Part shown: positions 44,605 to 52,629 of the stretch, in pieces | Layout of the letters: each line of letters begins with the position of its first letter | Position numbering within the stretch: the first letter of the stretch is position 1 | Assembly: GCA_035565675.1 (NCBI GenBank) | Contig: DATMSA010000209.1 | Location: 1-64,000 of the forward strand | Direction: 5' to 3' | Length of the DNA: 64,000 nt | Source of the DNA: Capillimicrobium sp035565675 | GTDB lineage: Bacteria > Actinomycetota > Thermoleophilia > Solirubrobacterales > Solirubrobacteraceae | Notes under the pieces: model-generated | Told to the model about the DNA's origin: nothing | Database searches by the model: none | What the model saw: the letters and a program-made list of their open reading frames with translations, nothing else | Program-made: the position numbers and the translations under genes

Positions 44605-45936
44605 CGCGATCCGCGGCCGCGCCTCGCGCGTCTCGTGGTCGAGCACGGTGTTGCGGTCGCTGGAGACCTCGCGCTCGAGCGGCAGCGCGCCGCCCGCCGT
44701 GTAGTAGGGCCGGCCCGCCACGATCAGGTCCTCGGCGGGGAAGCGCGTGATCACCTCGCAGCCGTCCTTGGTGACCACGAGCTCCTCCTCGATGCGGGCG
44801 GCCGACCAGCCGTCGCTGGCGGGCCAGAACGTCTCCAGCGCGAAGACCATCCCCTCCTTGATCTCCTCGGGGTGGTCGAGCGAGACCAGGCGGCTGAAGA
44901 TCGGCTTCTCCCAGATCGACAGCCCGATCCCGTGGCCGAACTGCAGCGCGAAGGCGGCCTCCTCGTCGGGGAAGCCGAACTCCTGCGCCGGGGGCCAGAC
45001 CGAGACCACGTCCGCCGTCGTCGCGCCGGGGCGGATCAGGTCGATCGCCGCGTCGAGCAGGTAGCGGCAGCGCTTGTAGGCGTCGATGAGGGCGGGCGAC
45101 GCGCCCGACACCGCGAACGTCCGGTAGTAGCAGGTGCGGTAGCCGTTGTAGGAGTGCAGGATGTCGAAGTAGGCGGGGTCGCCGGGGCGCAGCGCGCGGT
45201 CGGTGAAGACGTGGGGGTGGGGGCTGCAGCGCTCGCCGGAGATCGCGTTGACGCCCTCGACGAACTCCGATCCCATCTCGTAGAGCACCTTGTTGACGAG
45301 CGCGACGCAGTCGTTCTCGCGGAACCCCGGCCGCATCGCCCGGTACAGCTCCTCGTAGGCGGCGTCGACCATCATGCAGGCGTGGTTGAGCAGCAGGATC
45401 TCGTCCTGCGTCTTGATCACGCGCGCCTCCTGCATGAGCTGCTGGCCGTCGACGACGTCGATGCCCTCGCGCTGCAGGGCGAACATCACGGCCGGCTCGA
45501 CCGCGTCGACGCCGACCGGGTCGTCCAGCAGGCCCCGCTGCTCCAGCTCGACGCGGATCTTGCGCGCGACGTCCTCGGCGCGCCCGGCCGCCGGCGACAT
45601 CGCCCCGCGCATGGTCGAGATGCCGGCGCGCGAGCGCCCGTCGCCCAGCCACGGGTTGTAGAGCTGGTGGTGGCGCGCGGCGGAGCCGAAGTCCCACATG
45701 ATCGGCTCGTCGCCCTGGGGGAGGAGGCAGAAGCGGTTGAGCTTGTCGGCGGCCCACGTGCCGATGTGGGTGGCCGTGATGTAGCGCACGTTGACCATGT
45801 CGAAGCACAGCAGGGCGCCGATCTCCGACGTGGCCAGCAGGCCCTTGACGCGGGCGAGGCGCTCCTCGCGGAGGCGGTCGTAGCGGATCCGCTCCTCCCA
45901 GTCGACGCCCGTCGCCCCATATGTGTGCAGCCCCAT
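44566..45936 (-). CDS. M24-family protein (creatinase/DddP-like), one metal ligand replaced
   Basis: A 456-residue protein of the pita-bread fold. N-terminal blocks such as ALLCFDMVNVRYITATH and IMWDFGSAARHH resemble the DddP/creatinase-like branch more than classic prolidases. Of the five canonical metal positions, D258 (YFDIL), H335 (FGHGIGL), E368 (ALETFWP) and E383 (ARIEEE) are kept, but the second Asp is Cys269 (RTCYYRTF). Activity could therefore differ from that of peptidases. ATG 45936 is set by GGAGGG just upstream. It diverges from a 3-hydroxyisobutyrate-dehydrogenase-like gene, and its promoter carries a LacI-type operator. The specific reaction is unknown. Confidence 0.82.
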   Translation of the reverse strand: MGLHTYGATGVDWEERIRYDRLREERLARVKGLLATSEIGALLCFDMVNVRYITATHIGTWAADKLNRFCLLPQGDEPIMWDFGSAARHHQLYNPWLGDGRSRAGISTMRGAMSPAAGRAEDVARKIRVELEQRGLLDDPVGVDAVEPAVMFALQREGIDVVDGQQLMQEARVIKTQDEILLLNHACMMVDAAYEELYRAMRPGFRENDCVALVNKVLYEMGSEFVEGVNAISGERCSPHPHVFTDRALRPGDPAYFDILHSYNGYRTCYYRTFAVSGASPALIDAYKRCRYLLDAAIDLIRPGATTADVVSVWPPAQEFGFPDEEAAFALQFGHGIGLSIWEKPIFSRLVSLDHPEEIKEGMVFALETFWPASDGWSAARIEEELVVTKDGCEVITRFPAEDLIVAGRPYYTAGGALPLEREVSSDRNTVLDHETREARPRIASAAARPQEPALG

Positions 45937-45950
45937 GAGCCCTCCGTCGG

Positions 45951-45997
45951 TGCAATCGTTTGCAAGCAGCATACGGACTGCTCGCTTGACCTTGCAA
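45951..45997 (-). promoter_or_regulatory. Promoter and operator of the minus-strand M24 gene
   Basis: Read on the minus strand: TTGCAA (45992-45997), 18 nt, TATGCT (45968-45973), then the operator TGCAAACGATTGCA (45951-45964), which covers the predicted start site. Confidence 0.65.
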
Positions 45998-46030
45998 GGC
46001 GGGTTGGCTAGCGTGGTGCAAACGTTTGCA
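45986..46030 (+). promoter_or_regulatory. Promoter TTGACC-N17-TAGCGT with perfect operator TGCAAACGTTTGCA
   Basis: The -35 TTGACC (45986-45991) and -10 TAGCGT (46009-46014) precede the perfect 14-bp palindrome at 46017-46030, which covers the predicted transcription start of the gene at 46051. Confidence 0.8.
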
Positions 46031-46050
46031 CCATCTAGGAGACGACGTTC

Positions 46051-47019
46051 ATGGCGAAGGACAGCGGGAAGCGGTTGGGCTGGGTCGGCACGGGGCGCAT
46101 GGGCCACGCGCTGGCCACGCGGCTGCTCGCGGCCGGCCACGACGTGGCGGTCTACAACCGCACCCGCGCCAAGGCGGAGCCGCTCGCCGAGCTCGGCGCC
46201 ACGATCGTCGACGCGCCCGCGGACCTGGCCGATCGCGACATCGTCTTCACCATGGTCGGCGGCTCCGACGACTTCCGCGCGGTGACCACCGGTGCGGGCG
46301 GCGTGCTGTCGTGCGACGGGACCGCCCCGGCGCTGATCGTCGACTCCACCACGATCGCCCCCGCGGCCGCCGCCGAGGTCCGGGACGCCGCCGCCGCGCG
46401 CGGGACCGCCGTGCTCGCCGCGCCCGTGAGCGGCAATCCCGCCGTGGTCGCCGCGGGCCGGCTGACGATCGTCGTCTCCGGTCCGCGTGAGGCCTGGGAG
46501 GACGCGCGCCCCTATCTGGAGCTGTTCGGCGCCGGCGTCACCTACGTCGGCGACGGCGACCGTGCCCGACTCGTGAAGATCTGCCACAACCTCATGCTCG
46601 GCGTGGTCGCGCAGACGCTGGCCGAGATCGTGGTGCTCGCCGAGAAGGGCGGGGTGGCGCGCGCCGACCTGATGGCGTTCCTCAACGCGAGCGTCATGGG
46701 CTCGATGTTCACCCGCTACAAGACGCCGGCCTACGTGAACCTCGACTTCGAGCCGACGTTCACGCCCTCGCTCCTGCTGAAGGACTTCGACCTCGGCTTC
46801 GAGTCCGCGCGCGAGCTCGAGGTCCCGATGCCGGTCGCCGCGACGGCCCAGCAGATCGTGCAGTCGCTGATCGGCAACGGCTTCACCGACGTCGACTTCG
46901 CCGCGCTGCTGGAGTTGCAGGCGCGGGCCGCGGGGCTCGATCTGGTGCCCGAGGACGTCGACGTCGGCGACGGGCTCAGCGACGCGGCCGCCAACGGCCG
47001 CACCGCCGTGGCGCCCTAG
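46051..47019 (+). CDS. NAD(P)-dependent beta-hydroxyacid dehydrogenase (3-hydroxyisobutyrate/tartronate semialdehyde reductase family)
   Basis: A 322-residue protein. The cofactor motif LGWVGTGRMGHALATRLLAAGHDVAVYNRT is followed by the substrate-binding AAPVSGNPAVVAAGRL and the catalytic lysine in LVKICHNLMLG. It interconverts a 3-hydroxyacid and its semialdehyde. ATG 46051 follows a GGAG ribosome-binding site and is controlled by a perfect operator. A paralogue lies on the other strand at 47447-48340. The two probably act on related semialdehydes in the same pathway, feeding the aldehyde dehydrogenase at 50420. Confidence 0.9.
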   Translation: MAKDSGKRLGWVGTGRMGHALATRLLAAGHDVAVYNRTRAKAEPLAELGATIVDAPADLADRDIVFTMVGGSDDFRAVTTGAGGVLSCDGTAPALIVDSTTIAPAAAAEVRDAAAARGTAVLAAPVSGNPAVVAAGRLTIVVSGPREAWEDARPYLELFGAGVTYVGDGDRARLVKICHNLMLGVVAQTLAEIVVLAEKGGVARADLMAFLNASVMGSMFTRYKTPAYVNLDFEPTFTPSLLLKDFDLGFESARELEVPMPVAATAQQIVQSLIGNGFTDVDFAALLELQARAAGLDLVPEDVDVGDGLSDAAANGRTAVAP

Positions 47020-47450
47020 CGAGCGGGCTCGTCGAACGCCTCGTCCGGCCCCGGGATCGCGTAGCCGGCCGCCTCGAGGGAGCCGGCGCCGCTCCAGCCC
47101 CAGATGAGCAGCACGTCCTCGTCGGAGGTGTTGTCGAAGCCGTGCCAGTTGCCGCGCGGCGTGAAGACGACGTCGCCGGCCCGGGAGGGCTCGCGCCCGC
47201 CGTTGGTGTAGATCTCGCCGTGGCCCGAGAGGACGATCAGGAACTCGTCGCAGTGCGGGTGCAGGTGGCGCTCGTGTCGCGCGCCGGGCGGCAGCACGGT
47301 GCGCCCGACCACCAGCTGGTCGCTGCCCGCCCCGCGGGCGTCGATCAGGAACTGCACCCGCATGTCGATCCAGCCCTCGTCCTCGCGCAGGCCGCGCTCG
47401 AGCGGGACGTCGTCGATCCGGGTGCGGTACGGCGTCCGAGGGCCGGTCAT
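47016..47450 (-). CDS. Cupin-domain protein
   Basis: A 144-residue single-domain cupin. Motif 1 is visible as RHLHPHCDEFLIVLSGHGE and motif 2 as FTPRGNWHGFDN, giving the His-His-Glu-His metal set. It may be a dioxygenase, isomerase or a small-molecule-binding protein. It overlaps the upstream dehydrogenase gene by 4 bp (ATGA), so the two form an operon, and it overlaps the convergent gene at 47019 by 4 bp. Confidence 0.88.
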   Translation of the reverse strand: MTGPRTPYRTRIDDVPLERGLREDEGWIDMRVQFLIDARGAGSDQLVVGRTVLPPGARHERHLHPHCDEFLIVLSGHGEIYTNGGREPSRAGDVVFTPRGNWHGFDNTSDEDVLLIWGWSGAGSLEAAGYAIPGPDEAFDEPAR

Positions 47451-48340
47451 GCGGTCGCTCCGGCCATGCGGCGGTAGGCCTCGTGGACGCTGACGAGGAA
47501 GTCGCGGTCGCGGGACGCGCCGGCCCGCGCGGCGTTGAGCATCTCGCTCGCCGCGGCGCAGGTCGGCACCGGGGCGCCGAGCCTGCGCGCGAGGTCCTGG
47601 GCGAGCACGAGGTCCTTCTGCTGCAGCTCGACGTCGGCGAACACGTCGGCGTCGTCGACGAGCAGCGGCGCGCGGTAGCCGATCACGGGGGAGGCGATGA
47701 CGCTCTTGAGCGCCGCGTCGACCACGGCCTCGCGCCGCACGCCGGCCTGCTCGACGAGCGCGACCGCCTCGGCGAACGCGGTGACCGAGACGACGAGCGC
47801 GAGGTTGATCGCGACCTTCGTGAGGATCGCCTGGCCGCTGGGGCCGATGTAGGTGACCTTGGGGCCGATCGCGCGCAGGACGCCCTCGACGTGGTCGAAC
47901 GCGGCGCGCTCGCCGCCGACCATGACCGACATCTGGCCCGCGGCGAGCGTCGCCGGGCTCCCGGAGACCGGGCAGTCCAGGAAGGCGGCCTCCCGCTCGC
48001 GCACGCGCCGCGACAGCGCCACGCTGGCGTCCGGCCCGATCGTGCTGAGGTCGGCCCAGACGGTCCCGGGGCGCAGCCCGGCGAGCACACCGTCGTCGCC
48101 GTCGGCGGTCGACTCGACCGCGGCGGTGTTCGTGAGCATCGTGAACAGGAGGTCGACGGAGTCGGCCAGCGCGCGCGGGCTGTCGGCCCAGCCGGCGCCG
48201 GCGTCGAGGAGGGGCCGGGCCCGCTCCGGCGTGCGGTTCCAGACGACCACGTCGTGGCCGGCGTCCGCCAGCCGCCGCGCGATCCCGGCGCCCATGGCGC
48301 CGAGCCCGGCGAAGCCGACGCGGTCGATGGGTCGGTACAT
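47447..48340 (-). CDS. NAD(P)-dependent beta-hydroxyacid dehydrogenase, second copy
   Basis: A 297-residue enzyme of the 3-hydroxyisobutyrate dehydrogenase family: VGFAGLGAMGAGIARRLADAGHDVVVWNRTP, DCPVSGSPATLAAGQM and the catalytic lysine in AILTKVAINLAL. ATG 48340 follows GGGGGAG. It is transcribed away from the E1 alpha gene with a shared operator region. Sequence identity to the 46051 gene product is limited to family motifs, so these are not recent duplicates. Confidence 0.9.
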   Translation of the reverse strand: MYRPIDRVGFAGLGAMGAGIARRLADAGHDVVVWNRTPERARPLLDAGAGWADSPRALADSVDLLFTMLTNTAAVESTADGDDGVLAGLRPGTVWADLSTIGPDASVALSRRVREREAAFLDCPVSGSPATLAAGQMSVMVGGERAAFDHVEGVLRAIGPKVTYIGPSGQAILTKVAINLALVVSVTAFAEAVALVEQAGVRREAVVDAALKSVIASPVIGYRAPLLVDDADVFADVELQQKDLVLAQDLARRLGAPVPTCAAASEMLNAARAGASRDRDFLVSVHEAYRRMAGATA

Positions 48341-48362
48341 GCGGTTGCTCCCCCTGTACGGA

Positions 48363-48412
48363 TTGCAAACGTTTGCGTTATCGTCTTCTATCACAGTGCT
48401 GCAAACGTTTGC
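48363..48412. promoter_or_regulatory. Divergent promoter region with two GCAAACGTTTGC operators
   Basis: Perfect 12-bp operators lie at 48365-48376 and 48401-48412, 36 bp centre to centre. On the minus strand TTGCAG (48399-48404), 16 nt, GATAAC (48377-48382) places the start in the first operator. The plus-strand -10 (around CAGTGC, 48394-48399) is weak. Confidence 0.7.
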
Positions 48413-48428
48413 CGACGAGGGAGGGACC

Positions 48429-49403
48429 GTGGCCGATGCGCCCACCGCTCAGGCCGTCGAGGCCGCCGCGTACCTGGAGCCGTACGGGCGGATGCTGCTG
48501 ATCCGCCGCTTCGAGGCCGCCCTGCACCGCCTGTTCCTCGCCGGCGAGGTCCACGGGACCACCCACCTGTCGGCGGGCCAGGAGGCGATCCCGGTCGGCG
48601 TGTGCCAGGCGCTGCGCCCCGACGACTACGTGGCCGGCACGTACCGCGGCCACGGTCACGCGCTCGCCAAGGGCACCGACCCCGAGGCGCTCGTCGCCGA
48701 GATGCTCGGCCGCGCGACCGGCATCTGCGGCGGCCGGGCGGGCTCGATGAACGTCATCGACCTCGAGCACGGCCTGGTCGGCTGCTTCGGGATCGTCGGC
48801 GGCTCGATCGGCGCGGCCACCGGCGCCGCGCTGTCGGCCCAGCGCCAGGGCCGGGTCGCCGCGGCGTTCTTCGGCGACGGGGCGACGAACCAGGGCTACT
48901 TCCACGAGTGCCTGAACTTCGCGGCGGTGCTGGGCCTGCCCGCCGTCTTCGTGTGCGAGAACAACTTCTACGGCGAGTTCACGCCGCTGGCCGCGTCGAC
49001 CGCCGGCGGGGACATCGCCGGCCGGGCCGCCGCCTACGGCATCCCCGGGCAGGTCGTCGACGGCAACGACCTGTGGGCGGTCGAGACCGCGGCGCGCGCG
49101 GCGGTCGACCGCGCGCGGGCGGGCGGCGGCCCGACGCTGCTGGAGTGCCACACGTACCGCCACTACGGCCACTCGAAGTCCGACCCGGCGACCTACCGCC
49201 CCAAGGAGGAGGTCGAGCGCTGGCTGGCGCGCGACCCGCTGACGATCGCCCGCGAGCGGCTGCTCGCGCTCGGCGTCCCGGAGGCGGAGATCGCCGCGAC
49301 CGAGGCCGACGTCGAGGCGGCGCTGGACCGCGCGGTCGAGGCGGCGCGCCAGGCGCCCTACCCGGACCCGGCGACCGACGCGGCGACGGAGTACGCGCGG
49401 TGA
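48429..49403 (+). CDS. ThDP-dependent dehydrogenase E1 component, alpha subunit
   Basis: A 324-residue subunit of a 2-oxoacid or acetoin dehydrogenase. The thiamin diphosphate motif is present (GDGATNQG ... CENN) along with THLSAGQEAIPVG, the GRATGICGGRAGSMN block and the YRHYGHSKSDP regulatory loop. The length and YRGHGHALAKG favour the acetoin/pyruvate-type group over the longer branched-chain forms. GTG 48429 is preceded by GAGGGAGGGA. It overlaps the beta subunit gene by 4 bp. No E2 or E3 gene is nearby, so it must use shared ones. Confidence 0.9.
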   Translation: MADAPTAQAVEAAAYLEPYGRMLLIRRFEAALHRLFLAGEVHGTTHLSAGQEAIPVGVCQALRPDDYVAGTYRGHGHALAKGTDPEALVAEMLGRATGICGGRAGSMNVIDLEHGLVGCFGIVGGSIGAATGAALSAQRQGRVAAAFFGDGATNQGYFHECLNFAAVLGLPAVFVCENNFYGEFTPLAASTAGGDIAGRAAAYGIPGQVVDGNDLWAVETAARAAVDRARAGGGPTLLECHTYRHYGHSKSDPATYRPKEEVERWLARDPLTIARERLLALGVPEAEIAATEADVEAALDRAVEAARQAPYPDPATDAATEYAR

Positions 49404-50419
49404 GCGCCGTCGACACCGCCACCGAGTGGCTCGAGTTCCGCACCGCGATCCGCGACGCGATCGCCGAGGAGATCGAGCGCGACCCGTCGGTTGTCTTCTT
49501 CGGCGAGGACGTGGCCGCCGCCGGCGGCGTCTTCAAGGCGACGCCCGGCCTGCACGAGCGCTTCGGCGATGCCCGCGTGTTCGACACGCCGATCTCCGAG
49601 CTGGCGCTCGCCGGCGCCGCGTTCGGCGCCGCCGTCACCGGCCTGCGCCCGGTCTTCGAGATCATGTTCGGCGACTTCATGGCGCTGCCCATGGACGCGC
49701 TCGTCAACCAGGCCGCGAAGTTCTGGTACGTCTCCAACGAGCAGGCGAGCGTCCCGCTCGTGGTGCGCTCGGCCGTCGGCGGGGGCGGGCGCTTCGGCGC
49801 GATCCACTCGCAGATCCACGGCACCTGGTTCCAGGGCGTCCCGGGGCTGAAGATCGCCTGCCCGTCCTCGCCGGCCGAGGCCAAGGGGCTGCTCAAGGGC
49901 GCGATCCGCGACGACAACCCGGTCGTCTTCCTCGAGCACAAGCGCCTGTACTCGGTCAAAGGCCCACCCGCCCCGCCCGACGACGTCATCCCGCTCGGCG
50001 TCGCCCACGTCGCCCGCGCCGGCCGCGACCTGACGATCGCCACGATCGGCAAGGGCGTGCCCGACGCGCTCGCCGCCGCCGACGAGCTGGCGGCCGACGG
50101 GCTCGACGTCGAGGTGATCGACGTGCGCACGCTGCGCCCGCTGGACCTCGACACGGTGCTGGCCTCGGTGGCCCGCACCAACCGCATCCTCGCCGTCGAG
50201 GAGGGCCCGCGCACCGGCGGCTGGTCGACCGGGCTGCTCGGCGCGATCGCCGAGCGCGGGCTGCACGACCTCGACGACGCCTGGATCCTGGCTACGGAGG
50301 AGACGCCGGTGCCCTACAGCCCGACGCTGGAGGACGCGTTCATGCCGAACACGGACGCGATCGTCGCCGACGTCCGCGCGCGCCTGGACGTCACCGCCGA
50401 CCCCCGGGAGGCGTTCTAG
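49400..50419 (+). CDS. ThDP-dependent dehydrogenase E1 component, beta subunit
   Basis: A 339-residue transketolase-like subunit: VVFFGEDVAAAGGVFKAT, FDTPISELALAGAAFGAAVTGLRPV, the pyrimidine-domain MALPMDALVNQAAKF and the C-terminal VIDVRTLRPLDLDTVL block. With the alpha subunit it decarboxylates a 2-oxoacid or cleaves acetoin. GTG 49400 overlaps the alpha stop; the TAG is followed directly by the ATG of the aldehyde dehydrogenase gene. Confidence 0.92.
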   Translation: MSAVDTATEWLEFRTAIRDAIAEEIERDPSVVFFGEDVAAAGGVFKATPGLHERFGDARVFDTPISELALAGAAFGAAVTGLRPVFEIMFGDFMALPMDALVNQAAKFWYVSNEQASVPLVVRSAVGGGGRFGAIHSQIHGTWFQGVPGLKIACPSSPAEAKGLLKGAIRDDNPVVFLEHKRLYSVKGPPAPPDDVIPLGVAHVARAGRDLTIATIGKGVPDALAAADELAADGLDVEVIDVRTLRPLDLDTVLASVARTNRILAVEEGPRTGGWSTGLLGAIAERGLHDLDDAWILATEETPVPYSPTLEDAFMPNTDAIVADVRARLDVTADPREAF

Positions 50420-51889
50420 ATGGCGGCGATCGCCGAGCACGGCGTCCTGGACGGCGTGCCCACCGGCCTGCTCATCGGGGGCGAGTGGCGCCCGGCGACC
50501 GGCGGCGGGACGCTCCCGGTGGAGGACCCGGCCACCGGCGAGGTCCTCGCCGAGGTCGCCGACGCCACGGCGGAGGACGCGCTCGCCGCGCTGGCGGCCG
50601 CCGACGCCGCCCGAGGCGCCTGGGCCGAGGTGGCGCCGCGCACGCGGGGCGAGATCCTGCGCTCCGCGTTCGAGGAGCTGATCGCGCGCGAGGACGAGCT
50701 CGCGCTGCTCATGACCCTCGAGATGGGCAAGCCGCTGCGCGAGTCGCGCGCGGAGGTCGCCTATGCGGCGGAGTTCCTGCGCTGGTTCGCCGAGGAGGCG
50801 GTGCGCATCGACGGCCGCCACGCCATCGCCCCCGACGGCGCGTCCCGCCTGTTGGTGATGCGCCAGCCCGTCGGCCCGTGCCTGCTCATCACCCCCTGGA
50901 ACTTCCCGATGGCGATGGGGACGCGCAAGATCGGCCCCGCAATCGCCGCCGGGTGCACGATGGTCGTCAAGCCGGCCAAGCAGACGCCGCTGTCGATGCT
51001 CGCGCTCGCCGAGATCCTCGAGCGCGCCGGGCTGCCCGCCGGGGTGCTGAACGTCGTCACGAGCCGGTCGGCCAGTCGCGTCATGGGCCCGCTCATCGCC
51101 GACCCACGGGCGCGCAAGCTGTCGTTCACCGGCTCGACCGAGGTGGGCCGGACGCTCGTGGAGCAGTCGGCCCGCCAGCTCCTGCGCGTGTCGATGGAGC
51201 TGGGCGGCAACGCGCCGTTCCTCGTCTTCGCGGACGCCGACGTCGACGCCGCGGTGGAGGGCGCGCTGCTGGCCAAGATGCGCAACGGCGGCGAGGCCTG
51301 CACGGCCGCCAACCGCTTCTACGTCCACGAGGCCGTCGCCGAGGCGTTCTCGACGCGGCTGGCCCGGCGCATGGGCGCGCTGCGCGTCGGCCGTGGCACG
51401 GACCCCGGGGTCGACGTCGGCCCTCTCGTCGACGTCGCCGAGCGCGACAAGGTCGGCGCGCTGGTCGCCGACGCCGTCGGGCGCGGCGCCGACGTGCTGA
51501 CGGGCGGCGAGGCGCTCGACGGCCCCGGCTGGTTCTACCGCCCGACCGTGCTCGCGGGCGTCCCCGACGGGGCGCGCGTACTGCGCGAGGAGATCTTCGG
51601 TCCGGTCGCCCCGCTGCGCACGTTCGCGGGCGAGGACGAGGTCGTCGCCGAGGCCAACGCCACGGAGCACGGGCTCGTCGCCTACGTGTACACGCGCGAC
51701 CTCGAGCGGGCGCTGCGCGTGAGCGAGCGCCTGGAGACCGGCATGCTCGGCCTCAACCAGGGCATCGTCTCCAACGCGGCCGCGCCGTTCGGCGGCGTGA
51801 AGCACTCCGGCTTCGGCCGGGAGGGCGGGCGCGAGGGCATCGACGAGTACCTCGAGACGAAGTACCTGGCGATCCCCCGGCACGCCTGA
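50420..51889 (+). CDS. NAD(P)-dependent aldehyde dehydrogenase, succinate-semialdehyde-type
   Basis: A 489-residue ALDH with the catalytic Glu in MELGGNAPF, the catalytic Cys in GGEACTAANRF, the cofactor block TPWNFPMAMGTRKIGPAIAAG and KLSFTGSTEVGR. The overall blocks resemble GabD-type semialdehyde dehydrogenases. It begins immediately after the E1 beta stop and closes the LacI-controlled unit started at 48429. Plausible role: oxidation of the semialdehyde produced by the hydroxyacid dehydrogenases encoded nearby. Confidence 0.93.
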   Translation: MAAIAEHGVLDGVPTGLLIGGEWRPATGGGTLPVEDPATGEVLAEVADATAEDALAALAAADAARGAWAEVAPRTRGEILRSAFEELIAREDELALLMTLEMGKPLRESRAEVAYAAEFLRWFAEEAVRIDGRHAIAPDGASRLLVMRQPVGPCLLITPWNFPMAMGTRKIGPAIAAGCTMVVKPAKQTPLSMLALAEILERAGLPAGVLNVVTSRSASRVMGPLIADPRARKLSFTGSTEVGRTLVEQSARQLLRVSMELGGNAPFLVFADADVDAAVEGALLAKMRNGGEACTAANRFYVHEAVAEAFSTRLARRMGALRVGRGTDPGVDVGPLVDVAERDKVGALVADAVGRGADVLTGGEALDGPGWFYRPTVLAGVPDGARVLREEIFGPVAPLRTFAGEDEVVAEANATEHGLVAYVYTRDLERALRVSERLETGMLGLNQGIVSNAAAPFGGVKHSGFGREGGREGIDEYLETKYLAIPRHA

Positions 51890-51904
51890 CCCGACGCCTG
51901 GGCC

Positions 51905-51951
51905 TTGCTCTCGGCCGAGGCGGCCGGTACGGTTTGGCAATCGATTGCCAA
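51905..51951 (+). promoter_or_regulatory. Promoter TTGCTC-N17-TACGGT with operator TTGGCAATCGATTGCCAA
   Basis: The -35 TTGCTC (51905-51910) and -10 TACGGT (51928-51933) abut a perfect 18-bp palindrome (51934-51951). This sequence differs from GCAAACGTTTGC at the outer bases and centre, so a different LacI-type protein, probably the one encoded at 52630, is expected to bind. Confidence 0.75.
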
Positions 51952-51974
51952 GCGAGGACGGCAGGAGGAGAGCC

Positions 51975-52604
51975 ATGGCCCGGGATCAGCGCATCAGCTA
52001 CGTGTCGCCGGACGACATGACGCCCGAGATGCGCGCGGAGATGGACCGCTGCGCGCGAGAGGGGACCCCGCGCCCCGAGAGCTCGGCCATCCGCGCCCAC
52101 GTCCCCGCCGCGTTCTGGTTCTTCGCGGACTCGTGGCGCCAGCTCTTCCGCGACGGCGTGCTCGACCACGACATCAAGGAGCTGTGCCGCGTCTACATCT
52201 CGCGTACGGTGAAGTGCGAGTACTGCGGCAACCAGCGCTCGGAGAAGGGCGCCGCGATGGGGCTCCTGGAGGCGCAGTACGACGACCTCCTCAACTACGA
52301 GGACTCCGACGTCTACACCGACCGCCAGAAGGCCGCGCTGGCCTACGCCGAGGCGATCGCCTGGCGCCTGGACACCGACGACGCGTTCTGGGCGCGCCTC
52401 TACGAGCACTTCACCGAGCCGGAGCTCGTGGAGCTCGGGTGCATGATCGGCCTGACCTACGGTCAGCAGAGCTGGCTGCGGCTGCTGAACATCGAGCACC
52501 ACGAGGTCATGCCCGGGACGCGGGCCTCGATGGCCCCCGGGATGGAGGACGCCGACCGGCTGGCCGCCGCGAAGTCCGACGAGCGCTACTGGGCGCGCGC
52601 ATGA
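51975..52604 (+). CDS. Carboxymuconolactone decarboxylase/AhpD-like family protein
   Basis: A 209-residue alpha-helical protein. The AhpD-like CxxC occurs in VKCEYCGNQ, followed by residues typical of the family (ALAYAEAIAW). Family members are gamma-carboxymuconolactone decarboxylases or peroxidase-like alkylhydroperoxidases; the CxxC favours the redox type. ATG 51975 follows GGAGGAG and lies just after its own operator. It is co-oriented with, and 25 nt before, the second LacI gene. Confidence 0.82.
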   Translation: MARDQRISYVSPDDMTPEMRAEMDRCAREGTPRPESSAIRAHVPAAFWFFADSWRQLFRDGVLDHDIKELCRVYISRTVKCEYCGNQRSEKGAAMGLLEAQYDDLLNYEDSDVYTDRQKAALAYAEAIAWRLDTDDAFWARLYEHFTEPELVELGCMIGLTYGQQSWLRLLNIEHHEVMPGTRASMAPGMEDADRLAAAKSDERYWARA

Positions 52605-52617
52605 GCCGCACCTGACC

Positions 52618-52623
52618 TACGAT
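52618..52623 (+). promoter_or_regulatory. -10 hexamer TACGAT of a leaderless promoter for LacI regulator 2
   Basis: TACGAT ends 6 nt before GTG 52630; the start codon would be the first transcribed bases. Confidence 0.5.
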
Positions 52624-52629
52624 CGGGGC

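Noticed and set aside
44566..45936. Calling the minus-strand M24 protein a DMSP lyase (DddP).
   Set aside because: N-terminal blocks are similar, but the second metal Asp is Cys and no other DMSP genes are present; left as M24 family.
49358..51976. An 872-residue open frame on the minus strand opposite the E1 beta and aldehyde dehydrogenase genes, and similar very long antisense frames (for example 26569-28941 and 8869-10479 beyond the DUF559 part).
   Set aside because: They mirror GC-rich codons of well-supported genes, have Arg/Ala/Asp-repetitive compositions, and show no domain; they are artefacts of strong third-position GC bias.
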